64,000 nt of DNA from Erwinia aphidicola (GCF_024169515.1 NZ_JAMKCQ010000001.1:3224001-3288000), one strand, 5' to 3'; numbered from the stretch's first letter, positions 34,669 to 44,891 are shown. Made by a program: numbers and translations. Notes: generated from the letters alone by a model not told the origin.

Positions 34669-35214
34669 TTAGCGGGGAATTAACGTTCCCCACAGCAGCT
34701 GCGCGTTTTCGCTCAGCGGGACAAACATCCCGGCACCATCCTCCCACCAGGCGCCCTGGCCTGCGGCCAGCACCCCATCTGCGCACTGCCACTCTCCGGC
34801 AACCACATACACCACGCCGCTAACCTCATCCTGCGGGGCAAAGCGCTGGGTGGCGATCCCCGCCTCCGGCTGATAGCGGCTGCGGCGCGCCATAATATTG
34901 AAGTCAGTGCTGCAACCGCCTGCCAGACGGGCGGCAATAGCCTCTTCACCCGGAAAAGCGAACGGCTGATTAAGGGCAAGATGCTGGATAAGCGCGCCCT
35001 GGCGGTAGAGTGCGACATCGCCGCTCAGCAGAGTGATAATGCGATCAATGCCGGGAAACGTGGAAAAATCGCCGTCGCTGGCGATGGTGGCGATGCTGAT
35101 GCGCCAGTCGAAATCTACCACGCCTAGTGGATAGCTGATGATTTCCCGCGTCTCACCGCCGCCGTTGCGCCAGCGGCTGACGGGTAACTGCTCACTGTCA
35201 TAACGCTGGATCAT
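34669..35214 (-). CDS. hutD: HutD family cupin protein
   Basis: 181 residues of the HutD/Ves bicupin-like family: the opening RYDSEQLPVSRWRNGGGETRE and FDWRISIATIASDGDFSTFPG, IDRIITLLSG are diagnostic. In Pseudomonas HutD is thought to limit intermediate build-up during histidine growth; the mechanism is unresolved. Its ATG overlaps the hutF stop (ATGA), so both are translated together. Convergent with hutC, 3 bp apart. Confidence 0.9.
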   Translation of the reverse strand: MIQRYDSEQLPVSRWRNGGGETREIISYPLGVVDFDWRISIATIASDGDFSTFPGIDRIITLLSGDVALYRQGALIQHLALNQPFAFPGEEAIAARLAGGCSTDFNIMARRSRYQPEAGIATQRFAPQDEVSGVVYVVAGEWQCADGVLAAGQGAWWEDGAGMFVPLSENAQLLWGTLIPR

Positions 35215-36566
35215 CGCAGTGCCTCCAGGGCTTCGCGCAGGTCGGCATCGATCTCAGCCTGCTGCGCATGCATACCGTGGTTAATCCGCTGCTGCCCGGC
35301 GACAAACACGTCCTGAATCTGCGCGCGGTTGCCGGCAAACAGCCAGCGGTTCAGCAGTGACGCATCCGGCGTGCTGGCGAGCAGGGCGTCGTCGGCCAGC
35401 ACCAGCCAGTCGGCACGATAGCCCACCTGCAGGCTGCCAATTTTCATCCCGCAGGCCTGCGCACCGCCGCTCAGCGCCTGCTGATAGAGCACATCACCCA
35501 CCGAGGGTTGCTGCGCGGTAACGATGCGGTTGCGGCGGCGGTCACGCAGGCGCTGGGCGTACTCCAGCCAGCGCAGCTCCTCGACGACATCCAGCGAGAC
35601 ATGGCTGTCGGAGCCAATTCCCCAGCGGCCACCCTGCGCCACATACTGCGTGGCGGGGAAGATGCCGTCACCGAGGTTCGCTTCGGTGGTCGGGCACAGG
35701 CCAGCAACGGCCTGGCTGGCGGCGAGGCGCGCGATCTCAGATTCATCCAGATGCGTGGCGTGGATCAGGCACCAGCGCGCATCCACGGCAAAGCGGTCCA
35801 GTAACCAGCTAACCGGGCGCTCACCGCTCCACGCCAGCGAGTCGTTGACCTCTTTCTCCTGTTCGGCAATATGAATATGCACCGGCAGGTCGGATGGGCT
35901 ATTTTCCAGCACCTGGCGCATCTGCTGCTGGTTAACGGCGCGCAGTGAGTGGAAGCACAGTCCCTGATTCAGCAATGGCTTAGCGGCGATTTTCTCTCGC
36001 AGGCGATGCTGCTGCGCCAGGTAGCTGTCGGCATCCTGAATAAAGCGCTTTTGCCCGGGCTGCGCGGGTTGGCTACCGAATCCGGCAAAGCTGTACAGCA
36101 CCGGCAGCATAGTCTGGCCGATGCCGCTGCGCTCTGCAGCGAGGATCAGCGCATCCAGCATCGCGTCATCAGGGTAGGGTTGACCGTCGGGCTGATGGTG
36201 AAGATAGTGGAATTCCGCCACCTGGGTATAGCCGCCTTTCAGCATATCGACATAAAGGTGGCTGGCGATCGCTGTCACTTGCGCAGGCGTCAGGCGCTGC
36301 ACCATGTGGTACATCAGTTCGCGCCAGGTCCAGAAGCTGTCCTGCGGATTACCGGCAACTTCGGCCAGCCCGGCCATGGCGCGCTGGAAAGCGTGAGAAT
36401 GCAGGTTAGCCATCGCCGGAAGCACGCTACCCTTAAGACGCAGTGCATCCTGTGGCGTACTGTTGGCGGTGAGAGCGGCGATGTTACCCAGATGATCGAC
36501 TTCAATCAGGACATTATGTTGCCAGCCTTCAGCCAGCAGGGCGCGGGGCGCAAAAAAGCGAGTCAT
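35211..36566 (-). CDS. hutF: Formimidoylglutamate deiminase
   Basis: Converts N-formimino-L-glutamate to N-formyl-L-glutamate and ammonia, the step that marks the five-step histidine pathway. 451 residues of the amidohydrolase superfamily. The zinc motif HSHAFQRAM, then HIHIAEQEKEV and the SDSHVSLDVVEELRWLEY segment with its metal Asp are in place. It forms a unit with hutD and is divergent from hutI over an 81-bp promoter region. Confidence 0.93.
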   Translation of the reverse strand: MTRFFAPRALLAEGWQHNVLIEVDHLGNIAALTANSTPQDALRLKGSVLPAMANLHSHAFQRAMAGLAEVAGNPQDSFWTWRELMYHMVQRLTPAQVTAIASHLYVDMLKGGYTQVAEFHYLHHQPDGQPYPDDAMLDALILAAERSGIGQTMLPVLYSFAGFGSQPAQPGQKRFIQDADSYLAQQHRLREKIAAKPLLNQGLCFHSLRAVNQQQMRQVLENSPSDLPVHIHIAEQEKEVNDSLAWSGERPVSWLLDRFAVDARWCLIHATHLDESEIARLAASQAVAGLCPTTEANLGDGIFPATQYVAQGGRWGIGSDSHVSLDVVEELRWLEYAQRLRDRRRNRIVTAQQPSVGDVLYQQALSGGAQACGMKIGSLQVGYRADWLVLADDALLASTPDASLLNRWLFAGNRAQIQDVFVAGQQRINHGMHAQQAEIDADLREALEALR

Positions 36567-36589
36567 GGTTGCTTCCTGTGCAATGAGGT

Positions 36590-36599
36590 TGTATATACA
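36590..36599. promoter_or_regulatory. HutC-type operator between hutF and hutI
   Basis: TGTATATACA again, in the 81-bp gap between divergent hutF and hutI, followed by TATACATAC. It could control both directions. Confidence 0.6.
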
Positions 36600-36647
36600 T
36601 ATACATACTTATGAAACAACAGTAAAGCGCACAACGCAGGAGAGCGG

Positions 36648-37877
36648 ATGAACCAGCAACTCAGCTGTGACCATTTATGGTTCGGCGCCGATATCGTCAC
36701 TATGCGCGACGGGCGCTATAGCATTATTGAACAGGGCGCGATCGCCGTGAGTGGCGAAAAAATCGTCTGGATCGGGCCTTTATCACAAAGTGCGCATATT
36801 GTGGCGCAGCAGCGTACCGACCTTGGCGGCGGCATCGTGACGCCAGGGTTGGTGGATTGTCATACCCACCTGGTTTTTGGCGGCGACCGCAGTCACGAAT
36901 TTGAGCAGCGACTGAACGGCGTCAGCTACAGCGAGATCGCTGCGCAGGGCGGGGGGATTATCTCCACGGTGCGCGCGACGCGGGCGGCGTCGCAGGATAC
37001 GCTGGTGGCCAGCGCCCGTCAGCGCCTGGGGCATCTGCTGGCAGAGGGCGTCACCACCGTCGAGATCAAGTCCGGTTATGGGCTGGAGATTGACAGTGAG
37101 CTGCGCATGCTAAAAGCCATCCGTCAGCTGGCTACAGAAGTGCCCGCGCAGGTGGAAGCTACCTGTTTAGCGGCGCATGCGGTGCCGCCGGAATATAAAG
37201 ACCGGCCCGATGCCTGGGTCGAGGTGATTTGCCAGCAGCTGCTGCCGCAGGTTGCTAAAGAGAAGCTGGCGGATGCGGTTGATGCTTTCTGTGAGCATCT
37301 GGCGTTTTCACCTGAGCAGGTTAGCCGGGTGTTCAGCGCTGCACAACAGCTTGGCCTGCCGGTTAAACTGCACGCTGAGCAGCTCTCTTCCCTGGGTGGC
37401 GGTGCGCTGGCTGCAGGGTTTAACGCGCTGTCAGCTGACCATCTTGAATACGCCACTGAACGTGACGTGGCGGCGATGGCGCAACACGGCACGGTAGCGG
37501 TGCTGCTGCCGGGTGCCTTCTACCTGCTGCGCGAAAAGCAGCATCCCCCGGTTGAACTGTTCCGCCGCTATCAGGTGCCGATGGCGCTGGCGAGCGATGC
37601 CAATCCGGGCACTTCGCCCGCGCTGTCGCTGCGTCTGATGCTCAATATGGGCTGTACGCTATTCGGCATGACGCCGGAAGAGGCGCTGGCAGGCGTCACG
37701 CTGCACGGCGCGCGCGCGCTGGGGCTGGCCGAGCGGATAGGCTCGCTGGAGGTCGGTAAGCTGGCGGACTTCGTGCACTGGCCGCTGACGCGCCCGGCAG
37801 AACTGGTTTACTGGCTCGGCGGGCAGCTGCCGTGCCGGGTGGTGTTTAGAGGTGCAGACCGAGGAGAACAACGATGA
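36648..37877 (+). CDS. hutI: Imidazolonepropionase
   Basis: Third step: opens the imidazolone ring to N-formimino-L-glutamate. 409 residues of the metal-dependent amidohydrolases. Metal and substrate motifs are [42 protein letters not shown] and [22 protein letters not shown] precedes the ATG. The stop overlaps the hutG ATG by 4 nt. Confidence 0.97.
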   Translation: MNQQLSCDHLWFGADIVTMRDGRYSIIEQGAIAVSGEKIVWIGPLSQSAHIVAQQRTDLGGGIVTPGLVDCHTHLVFGGDRSHEFEQRLNGVSYSEIAAQGGGIISTVRATRAASQDTLVASARQRLGHLLAEGVTTVEIKSGYGLEIDSELRMLKAIRQLATEVPAQVEATCLAAHAVPPEYKDRPDAWVEVICQQLLPQVAKEKLADAVDAFCEHLAFSPEQVSRVFSAAQQLGLPVKLHAEQLSSLGGGALAAGFNALSADHLEYATERDVAAMAQHGTVAVLLPGAFYLLREKQHPPVELFRRYQVPMALASDANPGTSPALSLRLMLNMGCTLFGMTPEEALAGVTLHGARALGLAERIGSLEVGKLADFVHWPLTRPAELVYWLGGQLPCRVVFRGADRGEQR

Positions 37878-38662
37878 ACGCTTTTCAATTCAGCGCCGGT
37901 AAACTGCCGCTGCTGCTAAGTATTCCCCACGCGGGAACGCTGTTAACGCCAGAGGTGGAAGCCGGGCTGAGTGATGCGGCAAAAGGTTTGCCGGATACCG
38001 ACTGGCATATTCCAAAACTGTACGATTTCGCCCGTGAGATGGGCGTCAGCGTGCTGGTGGGAAACTATTCACGCTTTGTGATCGATTTGAACCGTCCGCC
38101 GGATAATCAGGCACTCTACACCACGGCCACCACGGGTCTGTACCCGGAAACGCTGTTTGACGGCACGGCGACTTTCAAGCCGGGCATGACGCCAACTCCG
38201 CAGCAGCGGGCGGGCTATCTGCAGCATATCTGGCAGCCGTATCATGGCAAAATTCAGCAGGAGCTGGCGCGTATCAAGCAGCAGCACGGCTATGCGCTGC
38301 TGTTTGATGCCCACTCGATCGCTTCAGCGATCCCCCGCCTGTTCGAGGGGCAGCTGCCTGACCTGAATCTCGGCACCAACGACGGGGCAAGCTGCAGCCC
38401 ACGTCTGGCGCAACAGCTGACCGCGCGCTGTGGCGCACAATCGCAGTTTAGCTGGGTGCTGAACGGGCGCTTCAAGGGGGGATACATTACGCGCGCCTAT
38501 GGCAAACCGCAGGAGAACCAGCACGCGGTGCAGCTGGAACTGGCGCAGTGTAACTACATGGAAGAAGCACCGCCGTTCAAATGGCGTGGGGATAAAGCGG
38601 CTCAGCTGCAGCCGCTGCTGCAGCAGCTGATTGAGACGCTGTTGCAGTATCACAACCGCTAA
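37874..38662 (+). CDS. hutG: N-formylglutamate deformylase
   Basis: Last step: N-formyl-L-glutamate to glutamate and formate. 262 residues of the N-formylglutamate amidohydrolase family, not the ureohydrolase-type formiminoglutamase of Klebsiella. Evidence is [13 protein letters not shown] near the start, [34 protein letters not shown] and [13 protein letters not shown]. Together with hutF this makes the pathway five-step. Coupled to hutI. Confidence 0.95.
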   Translation: MNAFQFSAGKLPLLLSIPHAGTLLTPEVEAGLSDAAKGLPDTDWHIPKLYDFAREMGVSVLVGNYSRFVIDLNRPPDNQALYTTATTGLYPETLFDGTATFKPGMTPTPQQRAGYLQHIWQPYHGKIQQELARIKQQHGYALLFDAHSIASAIPRLFEGQLPDLNLGTNDGASCSPRLAQQLTARCGAQSQFSWVLNGRFKGGYITRAYGKPQENQHAVQLELAQCNYMEEAPPFKWRGDKAAQLQPLLQQLIETLLQYHNR

Positions 38663-38678
38663 CGCGCCTGCGGTCAGG

Positions 38679-38700
38679 CCCTGCTGCTACAGCAGCAGGG
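38679..38700 (+). terminator. Hairpin between convergent hutG and the nucleotidase gene
   Basis: CCCTGCTGCT-AC-AGCAGCAGGG has perfect 10-bp arms. It overlaps the last codons of the minus-strand nucleotidase gene and follows hutG by 16 bp. A short TTTC follows on the plus strand. The 2-nt spacer means the tip must open to form a loop. Confidence 0.4.
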
Positions 38701-39208
38701 TTTCAATATCTCGCCAGTTTTCCACGCGACGGTAGCCCGTAACCAGACGGTTGTGTGGCGCAGAATAGAGAAGGCCTTCCCCGCAGAAATTGACGAAGTT
38801 AAACGCATTGTCGTCGATCATATAATCGGCATTGATAATACTTTTGTTGCCGCAGAACACAATATTGCTTGGTCTGATATCAGGGAAATGCGTCTTCAGC
38901 CACTGAAATTTGGCGTTAAACGAGGTCGGGACCTCCATTGCGGCGGTGGTAATAAAAATCTCGTACCGCTCGCTCAGCCGGGCAATCACCCGCTGGCTGT
39001 CTTCGATAACGTCGAGGTCAGCAAAAAATGTCGGGTCGCCAACCAGCTCGAAAATCTCACCCAGCTTGTCAGGATCCTCCTGATGCAGCCTGAACAGATT
39101 CAGCTCATCGAGCGTCAGCTGCTGAGAGAAATGGCTGTTCCATGTTTTTACCATTTTAGGATGAAAGTCAGCGATAACCTCATCCATATCGATAGCAATG
39201 CGTTGCAT
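38687..39208 (-). CDS. NT5C-type 5'-nucleotidase (HAD superfamily)
   Basis: 173 residues starting at the ATG at 39208 with GGAG upstream. The HAD motif I DMDEVIADFHP gives the nucleophile and acid/base aspartates. TTAAMEVPTSFNAKFQWLKTH and the late DYMIDDN give motifs II-IV. The family includes deoxyribonucleotidases and the YorS/YqfW group; the substrate here is uncertain. A longer in-frame extension upstream has no ribosome site and crosses a terminator. Confidence 0.8.
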   Translation of the reverse strand: MQRIAIDMDEVIADFHPKMVKTWNSHFSQQLTLDELNLFRLHQEDPDKLGEIFELVGDPTFFADLDVIEDSQRVIARLSERYEIFITTAAMEVPTSFNAKFQWLKTHFPDIRPSNIVFCGNKSIINADYMIDDNAFNFVNFCGEGLLYSAPHNRLVTGYRRVENWRDIETLLL

Positions 39209-39250
39209 AATCACTCCATGACTTCTTGTTGTTAAGCCCCGCATGATAAC

Positions 39251-39280
39251 AAAAAAGCCCATCGCGTAAAGGCGACGGGC
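39251..39280 (-). terminator. Intrinsic terminator upstream of the nucleotidase gene
   Basis: On the minus strand GCCCGTCGC, a short loop, GCGATGGGC and then TTTTTT. It would end transcripts coming from the flavin reductase gene and the gene remnant next to it. Confidence 0.75.
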
Positions 39281-39308
39281 TTCATTTACATCCTCAATGC
39301 GCTGAAAT

Positions 39309-39464
39309 TCAGGCCAGTTCCAGCACCCCTTCCTGCGGTTCAAAGCGCAGGCTTAGCATATCCAGCCGTTCAACCCGTATCCAGTGCAGCACATCACGGA
39401 TAATGGGGTGGGTGAGTTCGGTAATGGTAAACGCCAGCGCCCGACACCGATCGCAAAAAAGCGG
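39309..39464 (-). pseudogene. Truncated coding remnant
   Basis: A 51-codon open stretch without any ATG, GTG or TTG near its beginning, ending in TGA at 39309. Its peptide looks protein-like (ALAFTITELTHPIIRDVLHW, IRVERLDMLSLRFEPQEGVL) and is followed by a good terminator. The +1 frame just upstream reads DIDRFFAIGVG, so a frameshift could have joined both. It may be the 3' end of a lost gene downstream of the flavin reductase. I do not recognise the family. Confidence 0.35.
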
Positions 39465-39471
39465 TCAATAT

Positions 39472-40101
39472 CTACTTGCGCGCATCCGGCCTGACCAAAT
39501 CAAAGCGTAGCGCCTCGCTGATGCCGTAATAGGCGCTTGGGCCGCCGGCACGCAGGATCGGTTCGGCCTTCGCCGTCTGATAGATACCGTCGACCAGCAG
39601 CTCATCATCAATATGAATCGCCACCACTTCGCCCAGCACCAGCCAGGTCGGGATCTGTTCACCGTCGGCACTCTGCAACTGAATGCACTGCGACAGGCGG
39701 CACTCAAAATTGACCGGGCTTTCCGCCACCATGCTGACATTCACCTGCGTGGCAGGGACAGCCGTCAGACCGGCATAAGTGAACTCATCTTCGCCGTGCG
39801 GCAGCGAGGCTGAGCTTTCATTCATCGGCACCGCCAGCGGGCGGGTCGCGAGGTTCCAGACAAATTCGCCGGTCTCCTGGATATTGGCCACGCTGTCTTT
39901 CCAGCCGCTGCTGGCGAAGCCGACGATCGGCGGGCGGTAGTTAAAGCAGTTAAAGAAGCTGTAGGGCGCCAGATTGCGCTGCCCGCTGGCGTTTTGCGAA
40001 CTGATCCAGCCAATCGGGCGCGGGCCGATAATCGCTTTCAGCGGATCGTGCGGCAGGCCGTGGCCCAGCTTCGGTTGATAGGAATAGCGTGTACGTGACA
40101 T
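39472..40101 (-). CDS. Flavin reductase-like FMN-binding protein
   Basis: 209 residues of the flavin reductase-like/split-barrel family: GPRPIGWISSQNASGQRNLA, PYSFFNCFNYRPPIVGFAS, NIQETGEFVWNLATRPLA and LVLGEVVAIHID are typical. Such proteins bind FMN and either supply reduced flavin or act on unknown substrates. GGGAGG lies upstream of the ATG. No partner monooxygenase is adjacent. Confidence 0.85.
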   Translation of the reverse strand: MSRTRYSYQPKLGHGLPHDPLKAIIGPRPIGWISSQNASGQRNLAPYSFFNCFNYRPPIVGFASSGWKDSVANIQETGEFVWNLATRPLAVPMNESSASLPHGEDEFTYAGLTAVPATQVNVSMVAESPVNFECRLSQCIQLQSADGEQIPTWLVLGEVVAIHIDDELLVDGIYQTAKAEPILRAGGPSAYYGISEALRFDLVRPDARK

Positions 40102-40205
40102 AAAACCTCCCTGAAAAAATTGTGTAACGCGGAAAAATGGCGTCAGTGGTTTACCATTATTACCACAGCAGGTATCTTACGCGCCTGCCGATAAGAGAGC
40201 CGCCA

Positions 40206-41135
40206 ATGAAAACCCCCGTCGAAAAAAATGTGCTTCACCCGCGTAACCGCCACAGCGGCCGCTATGATTTCGCTGCGCTGATTGCCAGCCATCCCCCGCT
40301 GGCACCGTTTGTGGCGGTCAACAACTGGGGCAGCGAGTCAATCGACTTCGCCAACCCGGACGCGGTGAAGGCGCTGAATCAGGCGCTGCTGCACCATTTT
40401 TACGGCATCGCCCACTGGGATATCCCACCGGGTTTTCTCTGCCCGCCGGTGCCGGGGCGCGCTGACTACATCCACCACCTGGCCGACCTGCTGGCGGAAG
40501 ATAACCGCCGCGTGGTGCCGCGTGAAATTAACGTGCTGGACGTCGGCTGCGGCGCCAACCTGATCTACCCGCTGATTGGCCACAGTGAATACCAGTGGCG
40601 CTTTACCGGCAGCGAAGTGAACGAGCAGGCGATGGCCGGCGCTAACGGCATTATTGCCGCGAATCCGGGCCTGAATCGCGCTATCCGTCTGCGCCGCCAG
40701 AAAGACCCCAAAGCGATCTTCAACGGCGTGATCCACAAAAGTGACTTCTATCAGGCCACGCTGTGTAACCCGCCGTTCCACGCCTCGGCGGAAGAGGCGC
40801 ATCAGGGCAGCCAGCGTAAGCTGCGCAACCTCGGCCTGGACCGTAAATCCCCGCTCAACTTCGGCGGCCAGCAGGACGAACTGTGGTGCGAAGGTGGCGA
40901 AGTGGCCTTTATCCTGCGCATGATCGAGGAGAGCGTCAGCTTTGCCCGCCAGTGCGTGTGGTTCACCACGCTGGTATCGCGCAAAGAGCACCTGCCGGAG
41001 CTGTGGCGTGCGCTGGAGGAGGCCGACGTCGCCGCCGTGCGCACCATTGATATGGCGCAGGGGCAGAAGCAGAGCCGCTTTATTGCCTGGACTTTTATGG
41101 AACAGCCACAGCGCACTAAGTTACTCAGCAAATAA
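40206..41135 (+). CDS. rlmF: 23S rRNA (adenine1618-N6)-methyltransferase
   Basis: 309 residues from the ATG at 40206, the E. coli YbiN length. Methylates A1618 of 23S rRNA using SAM. Signatures: [23 protein letters not shown] loop [16 protein letters not shown] and catalytic NPPFH (CNPPFHAS). The longer upstream frame lacks a ribosome site. It converges on ybiO with a 4-bp gap, as in E. coli. Confidence 0.95.
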   Translation: MKTPVEKNVLHPRNRHSGRYDFAALIASHPPLAPFVAVNNWGSESIDFANPDAVKALNQALLHHFYGIAHWDIPPGFLCPPVPGRADYIHHLADLLAEDNRRVVPREINVLDVGCGANLIYPLIGHSEYQWRFTGSEVNEQAMAGANGIIAANPGLNRAIRLRRQKDPKAIFNGVIHKSDFYQATLCNPPFHASAEEAHQGSQRKLRNLGLDRKSPLNFGGQQDELWCEGGEVAFILRMIEESVSFARQCVWFTTLVSRKEHLPELWRALEEADVAAVRTIDMAQGQKQSRFIAWTFMEQPQRTKLLSK

Positions 41136-41139
41136 TGCC

Positions 41140-43392
41140 TTACTCCGGTGCCGTCAGTGCTTGATAACTGGCGGCACCTTCAATATCGACCCCGCTCTGC
41201 ATCACCTGCACCGTCTGGTGCGGTGCCTTAATGCCTGCCTTATCAAAGTGCTTCTTCACCATGCCATCCAGCGCGAAACGCACCGTCCACTGCTTCAGTG
41301 GTTGAGTAGTAAACGACACGCGCACGGTAAATGACTGATTGGTCAGCCCGACCAGCCCGGCAAATGACGGCTCGCCGATCACCATACCGCGAATGCTCTC
41401 GTCTTCCAGCAGCTCCTTCACCGCCGCCTGCAGCGTGGCGTTCACCTTTTCAGCCTCTTCACGACGGTCAACATCATAGTTGGCGACAAACGAACCGATG
41501 CCGCGCACGAAGTTGGCAAAGGTGGTAATCGAAGACCACGGGATAATATGGTAAGCCCCGGTATCCTGACGCACGCCGACCGAGCGGATAGACATGCGCT
41601 CCACGGTGCCGGTGATGGCGCCAATGGTCACCAGATCGCCGGTATTCATGCCATTCTCGAACTGGATAAAGATGCCGGTAATAATATCCTTCACCAGCGT
41701 CTGCGAACCAAACGACACGGCCAGGCCCAGCGCCCCGGCCCCTGCCAGCAGCGGGGCGATATTCACGCCAATCTCCGACAGCAGGATCATGATGGTGATG
41801 GTACTGATAATTACCGCCAGCGCATTACGGAACAGCGTCAGCAGGGTACGCGCGCGGGCGCTCGGCATCGGCCGCCCGTGCGAGTCAGACGCCAGCCGGC
41901 TTTCGATCATGCTGGCCAGCAGCGTCCAGCCCACGGCGGAGAAGAACAGGATCACCACGATGCGGATCAGAATATCCACCAGCTTCTCGCCCGCGCCGAC
42001 CGTCAGCCAGTGCCACAGATCAAACAGGTTCCAGGCATTAAGCAGCAGCAGGGTGACGGCAAACACGGTGATCACGCGCGCCAGCTTGAGCATTGCCGAC
42101 ACCCAACCGTTGACCCGGCTTTGCAGCTCGGGGTAGTTACGCCGCAGCTCCGGGGAGAGCACGATAGTTTTGCCAATCCAGCGCGTCAGCATGCCGGAAA
42201 CCAGCGCGCCGATGCCGACAATCGCCAGCGAGCGCACTGTGGCGGCCATCATAAACTGCAGGCTGTCGCCAGGGTTGAACATTGAAAACAGGAACAGCGC
42301 AATAAAGTAGGCGCTCGCCAGCCAGTGCCACACCAGCGCAAACGCACGGATAAACAGCGCAAAGAAAGAGAGCGAGCGGTCTGCCAGACGCGCCAGCGCC
42401 TGCTGGATATTGCGCCGGTTATGGAAAATCAGATACAGCGCCCACAGGGTGATCAGCCCCATGATCGCCACGTTAACCAGCGCTGCAACCTGCACGTTCA
42501 CCTGATTCGCCACAATCGGCACAATCACCAGCAGGCCATAACCAATCAGCCCGCTCAACCAGCTCAGGCGCGTATTCCAGTAGTGAGCGCGGCCGTCGGA
42601 GAGGTGGAAGAAGCGCAGCTCGGGAAAGCGCGGGCAGAACATCAGGCGCAGGATGGCCTTGAAGAATTCAATGAGCGCAAAGGCGTTAAGGAACAGCCCC
42701 TGCTGATAGGCGATGGTGCGGCTCCCGGCATTCATATTGTCACTGAGGATCTGCCCGACGACCAGCGCCAGCGCCAGCAGCAGCAGGTCGATGATAAAGG
42801 CCGCGGCAATCATCCCCGGCAGGTGCAGCCAGCTGCGGCGGTCGGCATTCTTCTGCCGCCCCCACGCGCCCATGCGGCGGTACAGCGGGGAGACCGCCCA
42901 GCGCACCAGCCAGTAGAACGTAAATAGCGCGCCCGCCAGCATGGCGAAATGGCTCAGGGCGTTGAAAAATGTCTGATGATTAAAGGGCTTATGCGGGGCA
43001 TTAACGATGCTGCTGTGCAGCTGCTGCAGGCGTGAGGCAAACTCGGCGCCAAAGTGGCGGCTGACGTCGGTGACGCCCTGCAACACGGTTTTATCTTCAT
43101 CCTCTTTCGGGGGCGTGAGCACCGGCGCTTTGCCCGATGGCTGCGCGGCAGCGGCGTTTCGCAACTGTGCAATAAGCTCCTGGCGCGACGGGTCGTCAGC
43201 GAGAATATTTGCCAGCGCAGCATAGGCGGCTTTTTTATCATTAAGATCCGGCTCGGACTGATTATCGCTGTTCTGCTGGGAGTGTGAAGCGGCAACGGCG
43301 GCGGCGGGCAGGCTGACGGCCTGTGACTGCGGCACACCGATAAACAGCAGCAGCAGCAATGTGATACGCAGCGTGCTGGCGAATCCTGTCAT
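41140..43392 (-). CDS. ybiO: MscS-family mechanosensitive channel YbiO
   Basis: 750 residues, matching E. coli YbiO. A signal peptide (ending QSQA), a periplasmic helical part and about eleven membrane helices come first. The MscS core follows: LLAGAGALGLAVSFGSQTLV as pore helix, FENGMNTGDLVTIG, and GVRQDTGAYHIIPWSSITTF. Releases solutes on hypo-osmotic shock. This is the second MscS-type channel in the window. Confidence 0.95.
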   Translation of the reverse strand: MTGFASTLRITLLLLLFIGVPQSQAVSLPAAAVAASHSQQNSDNQSEPDLNDKKAAYAALANILADDPSRQELIAQLRNAAAAQPSGKAPVLTPPKEDEDKTVLQGVTDVSRHFGAEFASRLQQLHSSIVNAPHKPFNHQTFFNALSHFAMLAGALFTFYWLVRWAVSPLYRRMGAWGRQKNADRRSWLHLPGMIAAAFIIDLLLLALALVVGQILSDNMNAGSRTIAYQQGLFLNAFALIEFFKAILRLMFCPRFPELRFFHLSDGRAHYWNTRLSWLSGLIGYGLLVIVPIVANQVNVQVAALVNVAIMGLITLWALYLIFHNRRNIQQALARLADRSLSFFALFIRAFALVWHWLASAYFIALFLFSMFNPGDSLQFMMAATVRSLAIVGIGALVSGMLTRWIGKTIVLSPELRRNYPELQSRVNGWVSAMLKLARVITVFAVTLLLLNAWNLFDLWHWLTVGAGEKLVDILIRIVVILFFSAVGWTLLASMIESRLASDSHGRPMPSARARTLLTLFRNALAVIISTITIMILLSEIGVNIAPLLAGAGALGLAVSFGSQTLVKDIITGIFIQFENGMNTGDLVTIGAITGTVERMSIRSVGVRQDTGAYHIIPWSSITTFANFVRGIGSFVANYDVDRREEAEKVNATLQAAVKELLEDESIRGMVIGEPSFAGLVGLTNQSFTVRVSFTTQPLKQWTVRFALDGMVKKHFDKAGIKAPHQTVQVMQSGVDIEGAASYQALTAPE

Positions 43393-43483
43393 CCTCTTCT
43401 CCTCGGGTAGCGCAAAGCAGAAAAGTATAGACCCTGATTATCGGGTGGGGGAGGAAGAGGGCATTTTGCGATAAATTGAAAGC

Positions 43484-43505
43484 AGGGGCAGCGGGCGCCG
43501 CCCCT
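43484..43505 (-). terminator. Probable terminator of glnHPQ
   Basis: AGGGGC and GCCCCT arms around a GC-rich 10-nt loop, 8 bp past the glnQ stop. On the minus strand it is followed by GCTTTC, a weak T run. Confidence 0.5.
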
Positions 43506-43512
43506 GAACAGA

Positions 43513-44235
43513 TTACGACACGTGCTGCAGGAACTCACGCAGACGGTCGCTTGGCGGGTTGCTGATCAACTCGTCAGGATTACCATCCTCGGCGATGCGG
43601 CCCTTATCGATAAAGATCAGGCGCGAAGCCACTTTCTGGGCGAAGCCCACTTCGTGCGTGACGATCACCATCGTCATGCCTTCTTCGGCGAGGTCCTGCA
43701 TCACTTTCAGCACCTCGTGGCGCAGCTCCGGGTCGAGGGCCGAGGTTGGCTCATCAAACAGCATCATCTTCGGTTTAACCGCCAGCGCACGGGCAATCGC
43801 CACGCGCTGCTGCTGACCACCGGAAAGCTCGGAAGGGAAGTGGTTGGCGCGCTCGGCCAGCCCGACTTTGCCCAACAGCTCACGCGCCAGGCGCTGGGCT
43901 TCGGCTTTCTTCGTGCCGCGCACGCGGATAGGGCCAAAGGCGACGTTATCCAGCGCGCTCATCTGTGGGAACAGATGGAACTGCTGGAATACCATCCCGG
44001 CTTCCTGACGGATCAGGCGGTCATCAACTTTTGGATCGTTAACCTTTTTGCCATCGACGATCAGATCGCCGCTGGTGATCTCTTCCAGCTTGTTAATGCA
44101 GCGCAGCAGCGTAGATTTACCGGAGCCGGATGGCCCGATAATCACCACCACTTCACCCTGATTGATTTTCAGATCGATGTTGTGCAGCACCTGGGTAGCA
44201 CCGAAGTGCTTGGATACGTTTTTAAATTCAATCAC
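43513..44235 (-). CDS. glnQ: Glutamine ABC transporter ATPase
   Basis: 240 residues. Walker [10 protein letters not shown], signature LSGGQQQR, Walker [12 protein letters not shown] and the H-loop TH are all present. It starts with GTG at 44235, overlapping the glnP stop (GTGA), so it is coupled to glnP. Drives glutamine import with GlnP and GlnH. Confidence 0.97.
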   Translation of the reverse strand: MIEFKNVSKHFGATQVLHNIDLKINQGEVVVIIGPSGSGKSTLLRCINKLEEITSGDLIVDGKKVNDPKVDDRLIRQEAGMVFQQFHLFPQMSALDNVAFGPIRVRGTKKAEAQRLARELLGKVGLAERANHFPSELSGGQQQRVAIARALAVKPKMMLFDEPTSALDPELRHEVLKVMQDLAEEGMTMVIVTHEVGFAQKVASRLIFIDKGRIAEDGNPDELISNPPSDRLREFLQHVS

Positions 44236-44891
44236 AGGATTTTCATCCTTCTCTCAAGGCGACGCAGAACAAAGCTCAGCACCAGCGTAATAATCAGATA
44301 AATAACGGCAACGGCGCTCCAGATCTCCAGCGCGCGGAAGTTACCGGCAATAATTTCCTGGCCCTGACGGGTCAGTTCCGCCACGCCAATGACGATAAAC
44401 AGCGAGGTGTCTTTGATGCTGACAATCCACTGGTTACCCAGCGGTGGCAGCATGCGGCGCAGCGCCAGCGGCATAATCACGTAGCGCAGCGTCTCGCGGC
44501 TGGAGAGGCCCAGTGCCAGACCGGCTTCACGGAAGCCACGGTTGATCGACAGCACCGCACCACGGGTAATTTCCGCGATGTAGGCGCCGGAGTTGATCAT
44601 GATCGTGACCACTGCAGCGGTCAACGCATCGATTCTGAAGTCAGGCAGTGCCATAGGCAGAGCAAAATAGATAAACATCACCTGCACCACAATCGGGGTG
44701 CCACGGATCAGCTCGATAAAGACCAGCGCGATGTTACGTGAAATCCAGCCACCGTAAGCGCGGGCAAAGCCAGCGGCCAGGCCGATAATCACGCCGCCCA
44801 GCAGGCCCAGGACCGAAATCCACAGGGTCATTTTGGCGCCTTCAAGCAGGATTGGAATAGCAGGCCAGATGGCGCTCCAGTCAAACTGCAT
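44232..44891 (-). CDS. glnP: Glutamine ABC transporter permease
   Basis: 219 residues of the polar amino acid permease family, with about five membrane helices and the EAA loop region ([20 protein letters not shown]). Preceded by a 98-bp gap after glnH that contains a terminator-like stem-loop, and coupled to glnQ. Confidence 0.96.
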   Translation of the reverse strand: MQFDWSAIWPAIPILLEGAKMTLWISVLGLLGGVIIGLAAGFARAYGGWISRNIALVFIELIRGTPIVVQVMFIYFALPMALPDFRIDALTAAVVTIMINSGAYIAEITRGAVLSINRGFREAGLALGLSSRETLRYVIMPLALRRMLPPLGNQWIVSIKDTSLFIVIGVAELTRQGQEIIAGNFRALEIWSAVAVIYLIITLVLSFVLRRLERRMKIL

